Origin: DASYTH01 sp035762905
GTDB taxonomy: Bacteria; Actinomycetota; Actinomycetes; Mycobacteriales; Pseudonocardiaceae
Direction: 5' to 3'
NCBI RefSeq assembly: GCF_035762905.1
Contig: NZ_DASUCC010000040.1
Location: forward strand, 11,502-75,501
Length of the DNA stretch: 64,000 bases
Below, piece after piece: positions 1 through 7,915 of this stretch (its first letter is position 1; each line of letters starts with the position of its first letter). Below the pieces are notes generated by a model. The model saw nothing but the letters and a program-made list of their open reading frames with translations, had not been told where the DNA came from and searched no databases. The translations under genes were made by a program, and so were the position numbers.

Positions 1-138
1 GTTCTCCACCCGGTACTCGGCGAAGGTGGGTACGTCGGGCGCCGGTTGGTCACCGGTCGCCGGGGGTGCGCTGACGGACAGGGTCGTGGCGAAGGCGATC
101 AGGGCGCCGGCCACCACCGACAAGCGTTTGCGGTTCAC
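1..138 (-). CDS. Secreted protein, N-terminal fragment (cut by window edge)
   Basis: Only the first 46 residues are present. The GTG start at 138 is preceded by a good ribosome-binding site (GGGAGG, four bases upstream). The product begins MNRKRLSVVAG, followed by a hydrophobic stretch and an AxA-like region (SVSAPPATG), which is a classical signal peptide, so an exported protein is likely. The mature part (PDVPTFAEYRVEN) is too short to name. It is divergent from the nucleotidyltransferase gene. Confidence 0.65.
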   Translation of the reverse strand, partial: MNRKRLSVVAGALIAFATTLSVSAPPATGDQPAPDVPTFAEYRVEN

Positions 139-278
139 ACTGCCTCCCGCAGGGAGCGCCGGGGTTTCCGGCGCGTGGAGGTGGGTTTGGGTTGTGTGCA
201 CCGATGTTCCGCCGCGCACCGGGCCCACCACAAGCGGCAGATGTCCGAACAAACGGAAATCCTGCATAGCATTGCCGA

Positions 279-1064
279 ATGCACCAACATCATGAGGAGT
301 CGATCCGGCGGATCGTCGAGTACTTCGAGCCTCAGCCCGATGTGCTCGGACTGCTGCTGGCCGGCTCGCTCGCGCACGGGTTCGCCGGCCCGGACTCCGA
401 TGTCGACGTGCTGATCCTGGTGACCGAGGAGGAACACGCGCGGCGGGTGGCGACCGGGCAGCGCACCTTCGTCACCGCGGACCTGTGCACCTATCCCGGT
501 GGCTACGTCGACGGGAAGTACCTGCGGCCCGGTTTCCTGGCCGAGGTGGCCGCGCGCGGCAGCGAACCGGCCCGGTTCGCCTTCGCCGACGCCCGGGTGC
601 TGTTCGGCCGCCTCGACGGGCTGCCCGAGTCGGTGCGGGCCGCGGCCCGGTACCCGGAGGAGGGCCGGATCGAGCGGATGCGCCGGTTCCACGCCCAACT
701 CCAGGCCTGGCACTGGTACGCGAACGAGGCGCTGCGGCGGAACAACCGCTACCTGCTCGGGCTCGCGGTGAGCAAGCTGGTGCTGTTCGGCGGCCGGCTG
801 ATCCTGGCCCACAACCGGGCGCTCTACCCGTACCACAAGTGGTTCCTCGAGGTGCTCGGGCGGGTCGAGGAGCGGCCGCCGGGACTGTTCGATCTGATCG
901 GGCGGCTGCACGAGGAACCGTCGGAGAAGTCGGTGACCGAGTTCTACGAAGCGGTCCGAAACTTTCGGGACTGGCCGCCGCTGGTGGCCGGCTGGGGCGG
1001 CCAGTTCATGATCGACAGCGAGCTGAACTGGCTGACTGGCGCGGCACCGGTCGACGATCTGTAA
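279..1064 (+). CDS. Nucleotidyltransferase-domain protein (Pol-beta superfamily)
   Basis: This is a 261-residue cytoplasmic protein. The minimal nucleotidyltransferase signature is visible near the N-terminus: GSLAHG (about residues 30-35), then DSDVDV, which supplies the two metal-binding aspartates. The C-terminal half is helical and carries a conserved-looking YPYHKWFLEVL segment, as in the DUF4037-like aminoglycoside/kanamycin nucleotidyltransferase relatives. The substrate cannot be read from sequence; a resistance role is possible but unsupported. No clear ribosome-binding site precedes the ATG, so the start is moderately certain. It is followed after about 90 bp by the ABC importer operon, which has its own promoter. 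Confidence 0.75.
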   Translation: MHQHHEESIRRIVEYFEPQPDVLGLLLAGSLAHGFAGPDSDVDVLILVTEEEHARRVATGQRTFVTADLCTYPGGYVDGKYLRPGFLAEVAARGSEPARFAFADARVLFGRLDGLPESVRAAARYPEEGRIERMRRFHAQLQAWHWYANEALRRNNRYLLGLAVSKLVLFGGRLILAHNRALYPYHKWFLEVLGRVEERPPGLFDLIGRLHEEPSEKSVTEFYEAVRNFRDWPPLVAGWGGQFMIDSELNWLTGAAPVDDL

Positions 1065-1077
1065 GCGTTAAGTGTTA

Positions 1078-1107
1078 TTGCACACTTGTAAAGCAGAGGC
1101 ATACACT
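1078..1107 (+). promoter_or_regulatory. Sigma-70-like promoter of the ABC importer operon
   Basis: TTGCAC (1078-1083) and TACACT (1102-1107) are separated by 18 bp in an AT-richer stretch between the nucleotidyltransferase stop and the lipoprotein start. Transcription would begin near 1114, giving a leader of about 40 bases. Confidence 0.45.
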
Positions 1108-1152
1108 CCTGCCCGACAAAGCCGTCGTGCCCGGAAAGGGCGGTGTCGGGCG

Positions 1153-2427
1153 ATGCGGGCGAACAGACACCTCAGCCGGCGCGGATCCGCTCTGGTGGCA
1201 ACGATTCTGCTGCTGTTCACGGTCGCGTGCGAGGCGAAGTCCGGAAGCGACTCCGGGGCGCAGCCGAGCAGCGGCGAACCCATCGTGGTCGGTTCGACGC
1301 TGTCGCTGTCCGGCGCGTTCGCCGCCACCGGCGCCATCCACAAGATCGCCGGCGAGCAGTTCGTCGACCGGCTCAACGCCAGCGGCGGGCTGCTCGGCCG
1401 CCAGGTCCGCTGGACCGTCCGGGACGACGAGTCCGACCAGGCGAAGGTGAGCACGCTCTACGAGCAGCTGATCACCCAGGACCGGGTGGACCTGATCATC
1501 GGCCCGTACGCCACGCCGAACATCCTGTCCGCGATGGCGGTCGCCCAGCGGCACGGCTACACGCTGCCGCAGCACACCGCGGTACTGGCCCCGCTGATGA
1601 ACTACGACTGCCAGTTCCCCGGCTGGTCCATCGGCCCCAAGCCCAACGAGTTCGTGCCCAACCAGCTCTTCGACGCGGTGGCCACCCTGCCCAACCCGCC
1701 GGCGAAGGTGGCGATCCTGACCAACCGCAACGGGTCCACGGACTTCATCTCCTACGGGTCGGAGGCCGACCCGACCGGCGCGGTGTCGATCGCCAAGCAA
1801 CGCGGTCTGGCCGTGGTCGCCGAGGTCCGCTATCCGCCGGCCACCACCGACTGGGCCCCGATCGCCGCCCAGGTGCGCGACGCGGCGCCGGACCTGGTGG
1901 TCAACAACGGTCTCGGCGTGGACCCGGTGAACCTGCTGCAGGCCATGGCGCAGCTGGGTTACAAGCCACCGCTGATGTTCAGCCTGTTCCCCGCGCCCGG
2001 GCCCCCGCTCGGCCTCGGCGGCACATCCGACGGGATGCTCTCGGTCACCCAGTTCGAGCCCGACAAGTCCACTTTGGACCGATTGGGCCCGGAGGCCACC
2101 GAGATCGTCGACGAGTTCAAGAACCGGGCCACCGCGGCGAAGCTGCCGTACACCGTGTTCGAGACGCAGGCCGCCGCGTCCTGGACGGCGTGGGAGATCC
2201 TCGCCGCCGCGGTCAAGGGCAGCAACGGTACGGACCAGAAGGCGATGTGCGACGAGCTGCACAAGTCCGGCACGGACACGACGTTCAACGGGCAACTCAC
2301 CTTCGACCCGAACGTCAACAACTTCTGGCCGCCGACCCAGGCCCTCAAGCAGATCCAGAGCTCCAACTGGGTCACCGTGTGGCCGACCGACCGGGCCGCC
2401 GCACCGCTGCGCCGCCCGACCGGGTGA
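1153..2427 (+). CDS. ABC-transporter substrate-binding lipoprotein (Leu/aromatic type)
   Basis: This 424-residue protein is the extracellular binding component of the importer that follows. The start at 1153 gives a lipoprotein signal: RR-rich n-region, hydrophobic core and lipobox FTVAC, so the mature N-terminus would be the lipidated Cys. The rest fits the type I periplasmic-binding fold (Peripla_BP_6): an opening strand PIVVGSTLSLSGAFAATG, then DRVDLIIGPYATP and a C-terminal FETQAAASWTAWEIL segment. An upstream in-frame ATG at 1072 would bury the signal peptide and is rejected. Proteins of this family bind branched-chain amino acids, urea or aromatic acids. The downstream ring-cleavage operon makes an aromatic acid the likeliest ligand, which is an inference. 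Confidence 0.88.
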   Translation: MRANRHLSRRGSALVATILLLFTVACEAKSGSDSGAQPSSGEPIVVGSTLSLSGAFAATGAIHKIAGEQFVDRLNASGGLLGRQVRWTVRDDESDQAKVSTLYEQLITQDRVDLIIGPYATPNILSAMAVAQRHGYTLPQHTAVLAPLMNYDCQFPGWSIGPKPNEFVPNQLFDAVATLPNPPAKVAILTNRNGSTDFISYGSEADPTGAVSIAKQRGLAVVAEVRYPPATTDWAPIAAQVRDAAPDLVVNNGLGVDPVNLLQAMAQLGYKPPLMFSLFPAPGPPLGLGGTSDGMLSVTQFEPDKSTLDRLGPEATEIVDEFKNRATAAKLPYTVFETQAAASWTAWEILAAAVKGSNGTDQKAMCDELHKSGTDTTFNGQLTFDPNVNNFWPPTQALKQIQSSNWVTVWPTDRAAAPLRRPTG

Positions 2428-2434
2428 GGTAGCT

Positions 2435-3301
2435 GTGATCGCAGTCCAGTCCGCCGTAGCCGGACTGCTGCTCGGCGGGCTCTACGCCCTGATGGCCGCG
2501 GGCGTCTCGGTCACCTGGGGCGTGCTGCGGATCATCAACCTGGCGCACTTCGGCCTGATCCTGATCAGCGCCTACCTCACGTTCCAGTTCGCCTCCGAGT
2601 GGGGCATCGACCCGATCCTGACCCTCGGCCTGACCGTGCCGGTCATGTTCGTCGCAGGCGGCGCGCTGCAATGGGCCTACGACCGGCTCGGCGTCTCAGA
2701 GCTCAACTCGCTGCTGGTCAGCTTCGGCCTGCTGATCGCAACCGTGCAGCTGGTCAGCAACATCTGGAGCGCGGACTTCCAGCGGATGAGCGCGGCGGTC
2801 AACCCGTACGCCACGGCCTCCCTCGACACCGGCCGGCTGGTCTTTCCGATCACCACGCTGCTGGCGTTTCTGATCGCCATCGCGCTCATCGCCGGCGCGC
2901 ATCTGGCGCTGCGGCGCACCTTCGCCGGCCGGGCCCTGCGCGCGCTGGCCGAGGACCGCACGATCGCCGGCGCGTTCGGCATCGACCACCGGCGACTCGG
3001 CGTGCTGCTCGGCGCGGTCTGCGGGGCCACCGCCGCGGTGGCCGGAATGCTGTTCGCGCTGGCCAACGCGCTCACCCCGGCCACCGCGTACGAATGGTTC
3101 GGCACGGTGTTCGCCGTGGTGATCCTCGGCGGCATCGGCCACCTGCTCGGCACGCTGGCCGCCGGGCTGTTCGTCGGCGCGCTGTCCGGGCTGGTCTCGG
3201 TGCTGCTCTCCCCCGCCGCGGCGCCGTTCGTGCTGTTCTCCGCGATCGTGCTGGCCCTGCTGGTACGCCCGCGCGGGCTGTTCGTCCGGGCCGTGCGGTG
3301 A
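2435..3301 (+). CDS. livH: Branched-chain-type ABC permease (LivH family)
   Basis: This 288-residue integral membrane protein begins with GTG eight bases after the binding-protein gene. It has about eight hydrophobic segments and the LivH hallmark near the N-terminus (GLLLGGLYALMAAGVSVTWG, then INLAHFG). The EAA-like loop lies around RALAEDRTIAGAFGID. It forms half of the membrane channel, with the permease domain of the next gene as partner. Its stop overlaps the next start by four bases (GTGA), indicating translational coupling. Confidence 0.9.
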   Translation: MIAVQSAVAGLLLGGLYALMAAGVSVTWGVLRIINLAHFGLILISAYLTFQFASEWGIDPILTLGLTVPVMFVAGGALQWAYDRLGVSELNSLLVSFGLLIATVQLVSNIWSADFQRMSAAVNPYATASLDTGRLVFPITTLLAFLIAIALIAGAHLALRRTFAGRALRALAEDRTIAGAFGIDHRRLGVLLGAVCGATAAVAGMLFALANALTPATAYEWFGTVFAVVILGGIGHLLGTLAAGLFVGALSGLVSVLLSPAAAPFVLFSAIVLALLVRPRGLFVRAVR

Positions 3302-5049
3302 TCGTCCGCGGGCTGGCCGGCATCGCGCTCGCGGTGGGCGCGCTGGCCGTGCTGTCGCTGTACCGGGAGACCCTCGGGGTTCCCGTCTCCGTGCTGGCAT
3401 TGCTGACCACCATGCTGTTCTGGGTCACGCAGGCGACCAGTTGGAACATCCTGTCCGGGTACAGCGGTTACTTCAGCTTCGGTCAGGCGGCCTACGTCGG
3501 CGTCGGCGCGTACACCACCGCGGTGCTGTTCGGCCGGCACCGGCTGGACTTCGGGCTCACCGTGCTGATCGCGGCCGGGTTGTGCGCGGTGCTCGCCCTC
3601 GGCATCGGGGTGCTCGCGTTCCGGCTGCGCTCGCTGCGCGGCGAGATCTTCGCGTTGCTCACCCTTGCGGTTCCGTTCATCCTGGCCGCGCTGGCCAGGA
3701 TCAACGGCTCGATCGACGGCGGTCAGGGGATCATCGTCGCCGTCCCGGACTTCCCGGCCTCGATCGGGCTTTTCCAGGATTTCCTCTACCTGGTCAACCT
3801 GCTGGTCGCCGGGGCGGCGGTCGCGGTGGCGTTCCTGATGGCCCGGACCAGGTCCGGCTGGGCGCTGGCCACGATCCGGGACGCCGAGGACGTCGGCGAG
3901 GCGCTGGGCGTGGCGACCTTCCGGTACAAGCTGACGGCTCTGGTGGCCAGCGCCGTGATCGGCGGGGTCGGCGGCAGCATCTTCGCGCTGCAGATCGGTT
4001 TCGTCACGGTGGACAGCGTGTTCACCCTGACCGTGCCGCTGTTCGTGATCGTGATGAGCGTGCTCGGCGGGCGCACGCACTGGATCGGCCCGGTGCTCGG
4101 CGCCGTCCTGGTCGTGCTGCTGCAGGACCGGTTGACCGCGGCCGATCTGCTCGGCTGGCAGCCGGTGATCCTTGGCGGCGTGCTGATCGCGATGGTGCTG
4201 GCCGCGCCGGAAGGGCTCTACCCCCGGGTGCGCGCGCTGCTGCCGGCGTCCCGGCGGGCCCGCCCGGTCGATCCGTCCGAACTGGACATTCGAATGTCCC
4301 CTGTGGACGGTGCGGAAACCGCTCTGGTCGAATGCGACGAGCTCACCAAGAACTTCGGCGGGGTGCGGGCCGTTGCCGGTCTCTCGCTGCGCATCCGGGC
4401 CGGCGAGCTGGTCGGCCTGATCGGTCCGAACGGCTCCGGCAAGACCACCCTGGTCAGCCTGCTGGCCGGCAGCGTGCGCCCGACCGGCGGAACCGTGCGG
4501 ATCGCCGGCCGGGACACCACGGGGCTGCCGCCGCACCGGATCGCGCACCTCGGCGTGGCCCGCACCTACCAGATCCCCCGGCCGTTCGCGTCGATGACCG
4601 TGCGGGACAACGTGGCCATGGCCATCATGTTCGGCCGCGAGCCCGAGCGGAGCCTGACCCGGGCACGCCGGGTGGCCACCGGGCACCTGGCCATGGTCGG
4701 GCTGGAGAAACTGGCCCACGCCGCCCCGGCCGCGCTCAACCTGCACCAGCGCCAGCTGCTGGAGATCGCCCGGGCGCTGGCCACCGCGCCGGCCGTGCTG
4801 CTGCTCGACGAGGCGCTGGCCGGGCTCAACCCGGCCGAGATCGACAACGCCGTCGAGGTGATCCGCCGGATCCACGCCTCCGGTGTGGCCATCGTGATCG
4901 TCGAGCACCTGTTGCGGGTCGTCCGGGCGGTGGCCACCCGGGTGGTGGTGCTCGACCGCGGGTCCGTGCTGGCCGACGGCGACCCCGCGACGGTGCTGGC
5001 CGACCCGGCCGTGGTCCGGGCCTACCTGGGGAAGCGGTCCCATGCTTGA
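3298..5049 (+). CDS. Fused LivM permease-LivG ATPase protein of ABC importer
   Basis: This 583-residue fusion starts at GTG 3298, overlapping the LivH stop by four bases. Residues 1 to about 325 form the second permease (LivM family): many hydrophobic segments and the motif WNILSGYSGYFSFGQAAYVG. A polar linker (about 325-345) leads to an ABC ATPase domain with Walker A GPNGSGKTT near residue 376, a degenerate signature NLHQRQLLEIARAL, Walker B VLLLDEALAGL and H-loop IVEHLL. LivM-LivG fusions occur in actinobacteria and proteobacteria, but separate genes are the norm. The fusion ties one membrane half to one nucleotide-binding half; the LivF ATPase is encoded next. Confidence 0.9.
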   Translation: MIVRGLAGIALAVGALAVLSLYRETLGVPVSVLALLTTMLFWVTQATSWNILSGYSGYFSFGQAAYVGVGAYTTAVLFGRHRLDFGLTVLIAAGLCAVLALGIGVLAFRLRSLRGEIFALLTLAVPFILAALARINGSIDGGQGIIVAVPDFPASIGLFQDFLYLVNLLVAGAAVAVAFLMARTRSGWALATIRDAEDVGEALGVATFRYKLTALVASAVIGGVGGSIFALQIGFVTVDSVFTLTVPLFVIVMSVLGGRTHWIGPVLGAVLVVLLQDRLTAADLLGWQPVILGGVLIAMVLAAPEGLYPRVRALLPASRRARPVDPSELDIRMSPVDGAETALVECDELTKNFGGVRAVAGLSLRIRAGELVGLIGPNGSGKTTLVSLLAGSVRPTGGTVRIAGRDTTGLPPHRIAHLGVARTYQIPRPFASMTVRDNVAMAIMFGREPERSLTRARRVATGHLAMVGLEKLAHAAPAALNLHQRQLLEIARALATAPAVLLLDEALAGLNPAEIDNAVEVIRRIHASGVAIVIVEHLLRVVRAVATRVVVLDRGSVLADGDPATVLADPAVVRAYLGKRSHA

Positions 5050-5746
5050 GGTCAGCGAGCTGGACGCCTGGTACGGCGACGCGCGGGCGCTGTGGGGCGT
5101 GTCGCTGACGGTCGGCGCCGGCGAGACGGTGAGCATCATCGGCCCGAACGGCGCCGGGAAGTCGACGATCGTGGCGGCGATCGCCGGTTTGCACCCGTCG
5201 GTCCGCGGCCAGGTGACGGTCGACGACGAGGACGTGCTGCGGCTGCCCGCGCACCGGGTCTGCGCCCGGGGCGTGGCGATCGTGCCGGAGGGCCGGCGGG
5301 TGTTCGGCAGCATGTCGGTGCACGAGAACCTGGTTCTCGGCGCCTACCGCCGGGGGGTCCGCGAGCGGTACCGGCGCACCATGGCCGGCGTGCTCGAGCT
5401 GTTCCCGCGGCTGGCCGCCCGGTCCGCGCAGCCGGCCGGCACGCTGTCCGGCGGGGAGCAGCAGATGCTCGCCATCGGCCGGGCGCTGATGGCCGACCCG
5501 CGGCTACTGCTGCTGGACGAGCCGTCCCTCGGCCTGGCCCCGGTGGTGCTGGACGAGGTGTTCGCCGCGATCGGCGCGATCAACGCGCGCGGCGTCAGCG
5601 TGCTCCTGGTCGAACAGGACATCGACCGCGCCCTGGAGATCTCGACGCGCGGCTACCTGCTGATCGAGGGCCGAATCGTGGCCGGCGCGCCCGCAGCCGA
5701 ACTGCGCGACCGCGAAGACGTCCGCCGCGGCATCCTCGGCCTGTAG
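5042..5746 (+). CDS. livF: ABC-transporter ATPase (LivF family)
   Basis: This 234-residue ATPase is the second nucleotide-binding subunit of the importer. Motifs in order: Walker A GPNGAGKST, Q-loop region VPEGRRVFGSMSV (typical of LivF), signature LSGGEQQMLAIGRAL, Walker B LLLLDEPSLGL, and H-loop region LVEQD (Gln/Glu in place of the His seen in many families, as usual for LivF). The ATG overlaps the end of the preceding fusion gene by eight bases, so the two ATPase domains are translationally coupled. It is the last gene before the GntR regulator. Confidence 0.92.
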   Translation: MLEVSELDAWYGDARALWGVSLTVGAGETVSIIGPNGAGKSTIVAAIAGLHPSVRGQVTVDDEDVLRLPAHRVCARGVAIVPEGRRVFGSMSVHENLVLGAYRRGVRERYRRTMAGVLELFPRLAARSAQPAGTLSGGEQQMLAIGRALMADPRLLLLDEPSLGLAPVVLDEVFAAIGAINARGVSVLLVEQDIDRALEISTRGYLLIEGRIVAGAPAAELRDREDVRRGILGL

Positions 5747-5766
5747 CTGGGCCTGCTGGCGAATCC

Positions 5767-5821
5767 TGTCGACAAGATTGCCGCGAATATTGTTGACGAT
5801 TCTGTCACACCGTTTTAGGGT
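5767..5821 (+). promoter_or_regulatory. Candidate promoter and operator of the GntR-led catabolic operon
   Basis: A perfect palindrome TGTCGACA (5767-5774) is followed by a related half-site TTGTTGACG. TTGACG (5793-5798) and TAGGGT (5816-5821), 17 bp apart, make a plausible promoter ending just before the regulator's ATG. FCD-type GntR regulators typically bind short TTGTnnACAA-like palindromes, so autoregulation is a reasonable inference. Confidence 0.4.
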
Positions 5822-5828
5822 CCGCGGC

Positions 5829-6476
5829 ATGCGACCGCACGAAGGCGAAACCGGCAAGCGGACGGCGATCGCCGCGCTCCGTGCGGCGATCGCCGAGGGT
5901 GACATGGTTCCCGGGCAGCGGCTGGTCGAGTCCGAGCTGGCCGAGCTGTTCGGGGTGACCAGGGCGAGCCTGCGGGCCGCGCTGATCGACCTGACCGCGG
6001 CCGGCCTGGTCGAGCGGATCCCCAACCGCGGCGCCCGGGTCCGGCTGGTCACCGTCCCGGAGGCGGTGGCCATCACCGAATGCCGGATGGTGCTGGAGGG
6101 ACTGTGCGCGGCCAAGGCCGCCGAACTGGCCACCGACGCCGAGATCGACGAGCTGACCGGGCTCGGCGACGCGATGCGCCTTGCGGTCACCGACGGCGAG
6201 CCGATGAAGTACTCGGCGCTCAACCGCGTACTGCACACCCGGGTGCGCGAGATCGCCGCCCAGCCGGTGGCGAACGAGCTGCTGGAACGGTTGCAGGGCC
6301 AGCTGGTCCGGCACCAGTACCGGCTGGCGCTGCGCCCCGGCCGGCCGGCCCGCTCGCTCGAGGAGCACCTGGCGATCGTGGCCGCCATCGCCGGCCGGGA
6401 CCCGGGCACGGCCGAGGCGGCCACCCGCGCCCACCTGCGCAGCGTGATCGACGCGCTGCGCGAGTCCGACAGCTGA
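5829..6476 (+). CDS. GntR-family (FadR subfamily, FCD domain) transcriptional regulator
   Basis: This 215-residue regulator has an N-terminal winged helix (about residues 10-70; LVESELAELFGVTRASLR is the recognition region, followed by LVERIPNRGARVR). A helical FCD effector-binding domain follows (AITECRMVLEGLCA to the C-terminal EEHLAIVAAIAGRD, HLRS), carrying His residues that bind metal in the family. The ATG at 5829 is chosen because it places the HTH at the usual distance; an upstream in-frame ATG at 5778 lies within the proposed operator. FCD regulators generally respond to carboxylic acids, which suits control of the adjacent ring-cleavage operon and possibly of the upstream importer. 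Confidence 0.88.
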   Translation: MRPHEGETGKRTAIAALRAAIAEGDMVPGQRLVESELAELFGVTRASLRAALIDLTAAGLVERIPNRGARVRLVTVPEAVAITECRMVLEGLCAAKAAELATDAEIDELTGLGDAMRLAVTDGEPMKYSALNRVLHTRVREIAAQPVANELLERLQGQLVRHQYRLALRPGRPARSLEEHLAIVAAIAGRDPGTAEAATRAHLRSVIDALRESDS

Positions 6477-6488
6477 AGGAGCGGTTTC

Positions 6489-7214
6489 ATGCCGGGATCC
6501 CTGCTGGTGATCAGCGCGCACGCGGGCGACTTCGTCTGGCGTGCCTCCGGCGCCATCGCGCTGGCCACCGCCCGCGGCGAGCGCGCCAAGGTCGTCTGCC
6601 TGAGCTACGGCGAGCGCGGCGAGTCGGCAAGGGCCTGGCGGGACGGGCTGGCCCTTGACGAGATCAAACACCTGCGCCGGTCCGAGGCCACCTCAGCGGC
6701 GGCGGTACTCGGCGCGGAGATCGAGTTCTTCGACGCGGGCGACTACCCGCTGCCGGAGAGCGCGGAACTGGTCGACCGCCTGGTCCGGGTCTACCGGGAC
6801 GTCGAGCCCGCGGTGGTGCTCACCCATCCGCCCGCCGACCCGTACAACGGCGACCATCCGGCCGCCTCCCGGATGGCGCTGCAGGCCAGGGTGCTCGCCC
6901 AGGCCATCGGCTACGAGGCACCGGGCGATCCGCTCGGCGCTCCCCCGGTGTTCTTCTTCGAGCCGCATCAGCCCGAGCAGTGCGACTTCCGGCCGAACCT
7001 GCTGCTGGACATCACCCCGGTGTTCGAGGTCAAACGTCAGGCGATGGAGTGCCTGCCGGCCCAGCGGCACATGTGGGACTACTACACCGATCTGGCCGTG
7101 CGCCGCGGCGTGCAGCTCAACCGCAACGCCGGGCCCAACCTCGGCCGGACCCACGGCACCAGGGCCGAGGCCTACGTCCGCCTCTTCCCCCAAACCACGG
7201 AGGTCCTGGCATGA
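6489..7214 (+). CDS. galB: PIG-L family 4-oxalomesaconate hydratase (GalB-like)
   Basis: This 241-residue protein has the PIG-L/LmbE fold. Its N-terminal metal site reads SAHAGDFVWRASGAIA rather than the AHPDDE of deacetylases. That AHxxDFVWR form, with CLSYGERGES, DPYNGDH and FFEPHQPEQC, is what I recall of GalB, the 4-oxalomesaconate hydratase of gallate catabolism, so hydration rather than deacetylation is expected. The product would be 4-carboxy-4-hydroxy-2-oxoadipate. The gene starts 12 bases after the GntR stop with AAGGAG as ribosome-binding site, and its stop overlaps the next ATG (ATGA). The neighbouring aldolase and tautomerase homologues strongly support the assignment. Confidence 0.82.
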   Translation: MPGSLLVISAHAGDFVWRASGAIALATARGERAKVVCLSYGERGESARAWRDGLALDEIKHLRRSEATSAAAVLGAEIEFFDAGDYPLPESAELVDRLVRVYRDVEPAVVLTHPPADPYNGDHPAASRMALQARVLAQAIGYEAPGDPLGAPPVFFFEPHQPEQCDFRPNLLLDITPVFEVKRQAMECLPAQRHMWDYYTDLAVRRGVQLNRNAGPNLGRTHGTRAEAYVRLFPQTTEVLA

Positions 7215-7915
7215 CACCGGTCGTTGTCACCGGCCCGCCCCGCGCCAATCTGTCCACAGTGGACGAGTTGGCCGCCCTCGGGGTGGCCACCGCGCACGAG
7301 GCGATGGGCCGCGCCGGCTACCTCGGTAGCGCACTTCGCCCGGTGCAGCAGGGTGTCCGGGTCGGCGGTACCGCCGTGACCGCGCTGTGCGCCCCGGGCG
7401 ACAACCTGATGATCCACGCGGCGGTGGAGCAGTGCGCGGCCGGCGACCTGCTCGTGGTGGCCACCACCTCGCCGAGCACGGACGGGTTCTTCGGTGAGCT
7501 GCTGGCCACGGCGCTGCGGGTGCGCGGGGTCCGCGGCCTGGTCACCGGGACCGGCGTGCGGGACGTCGCGGAGCTGCGGGCGATGGGATTTCCGGTGTGG
7601 TCGGCCGCGGTCAGCGCGCAGGGCACGGTGAAGGCCACGGCCGGCGCGGTGAACGTTCCGGTCGTGCTCGGCGGTCAGCCGGTGGGTCCGGGCGACGCGG
7701 TCCTTGCCGACGACGACGGGGTGCTGTGCGTGCCACGCCGGCAGGTCGCCGCGGTGCTCGACGCGGCCAGGTCCCGGGTGGCCAAGGAGGAGGCCGCCCG
7801 CGCGGCGTTCGTCGCCGGCGAGCTGGGCCTGGACCGGTACGGGCTGCGCGAGCGGCTGGCAGGTCTCGGCGTGCGGTACCTGACCGCCGAGCAGTACGCG
7901 GCGGAAGTCCAATGA
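7211..7915 (+). CDS. galC: 4-carboxy-4-hydroxy-2-oxoadipate aldolase (RraA/HMG aldolase family)
   Basis: This 234-residue protein has the RraA-like class II aldolase fold. Visible signatures are GTAVTALCAPGDNLMIH, the GELL loop (residues 95-98) and GTGVRD with R118-D119, the Arg/Asp pair that binds substrate carboxylate and divalent metal in HMG/CHA aldolases. It ends with DDDGVLCVPR. The expected reaction cleaves 4-carboxy-4-hydroxy-2-oxoadipate to pyruvate and oxaloacetate, with oxaloacetate decarboxylase as a common side activity. Both ends overlap neighbours by four bases (ATGA), so the three enzymes are translationally coupled. An upstream ORF extension is out of frame with any ribosome-binding site. 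Confidence 0.85.
   Translation: MTPVVVTGPPRANLSTVDELAALGVATAHEAMGRAGYLGSALRPVQQGVRVGGTAVTALCAPGDNLMIHAAVEQCAAGDLLVVATTSPSTDGFFGELLATALRVRGVRGLVTGTGVRDVAELRAMGFPVWSAAVSAQGTVKATAGAVNVPVVLGGQPVGPGDAVLADDDGVLCVPRRQVAAVLDAARSRVAKEEAARAAFVAGELGLDRYGLRERLAGLGVRYLTAEQYAAEVQ

Noticed and set aside
2677..5313. 878-codon open frame on the minus strand
   Set aside because: It is antisense to livH/livMG/livF with no domain and an unbiased Gln/Arg/His/Pro composition.
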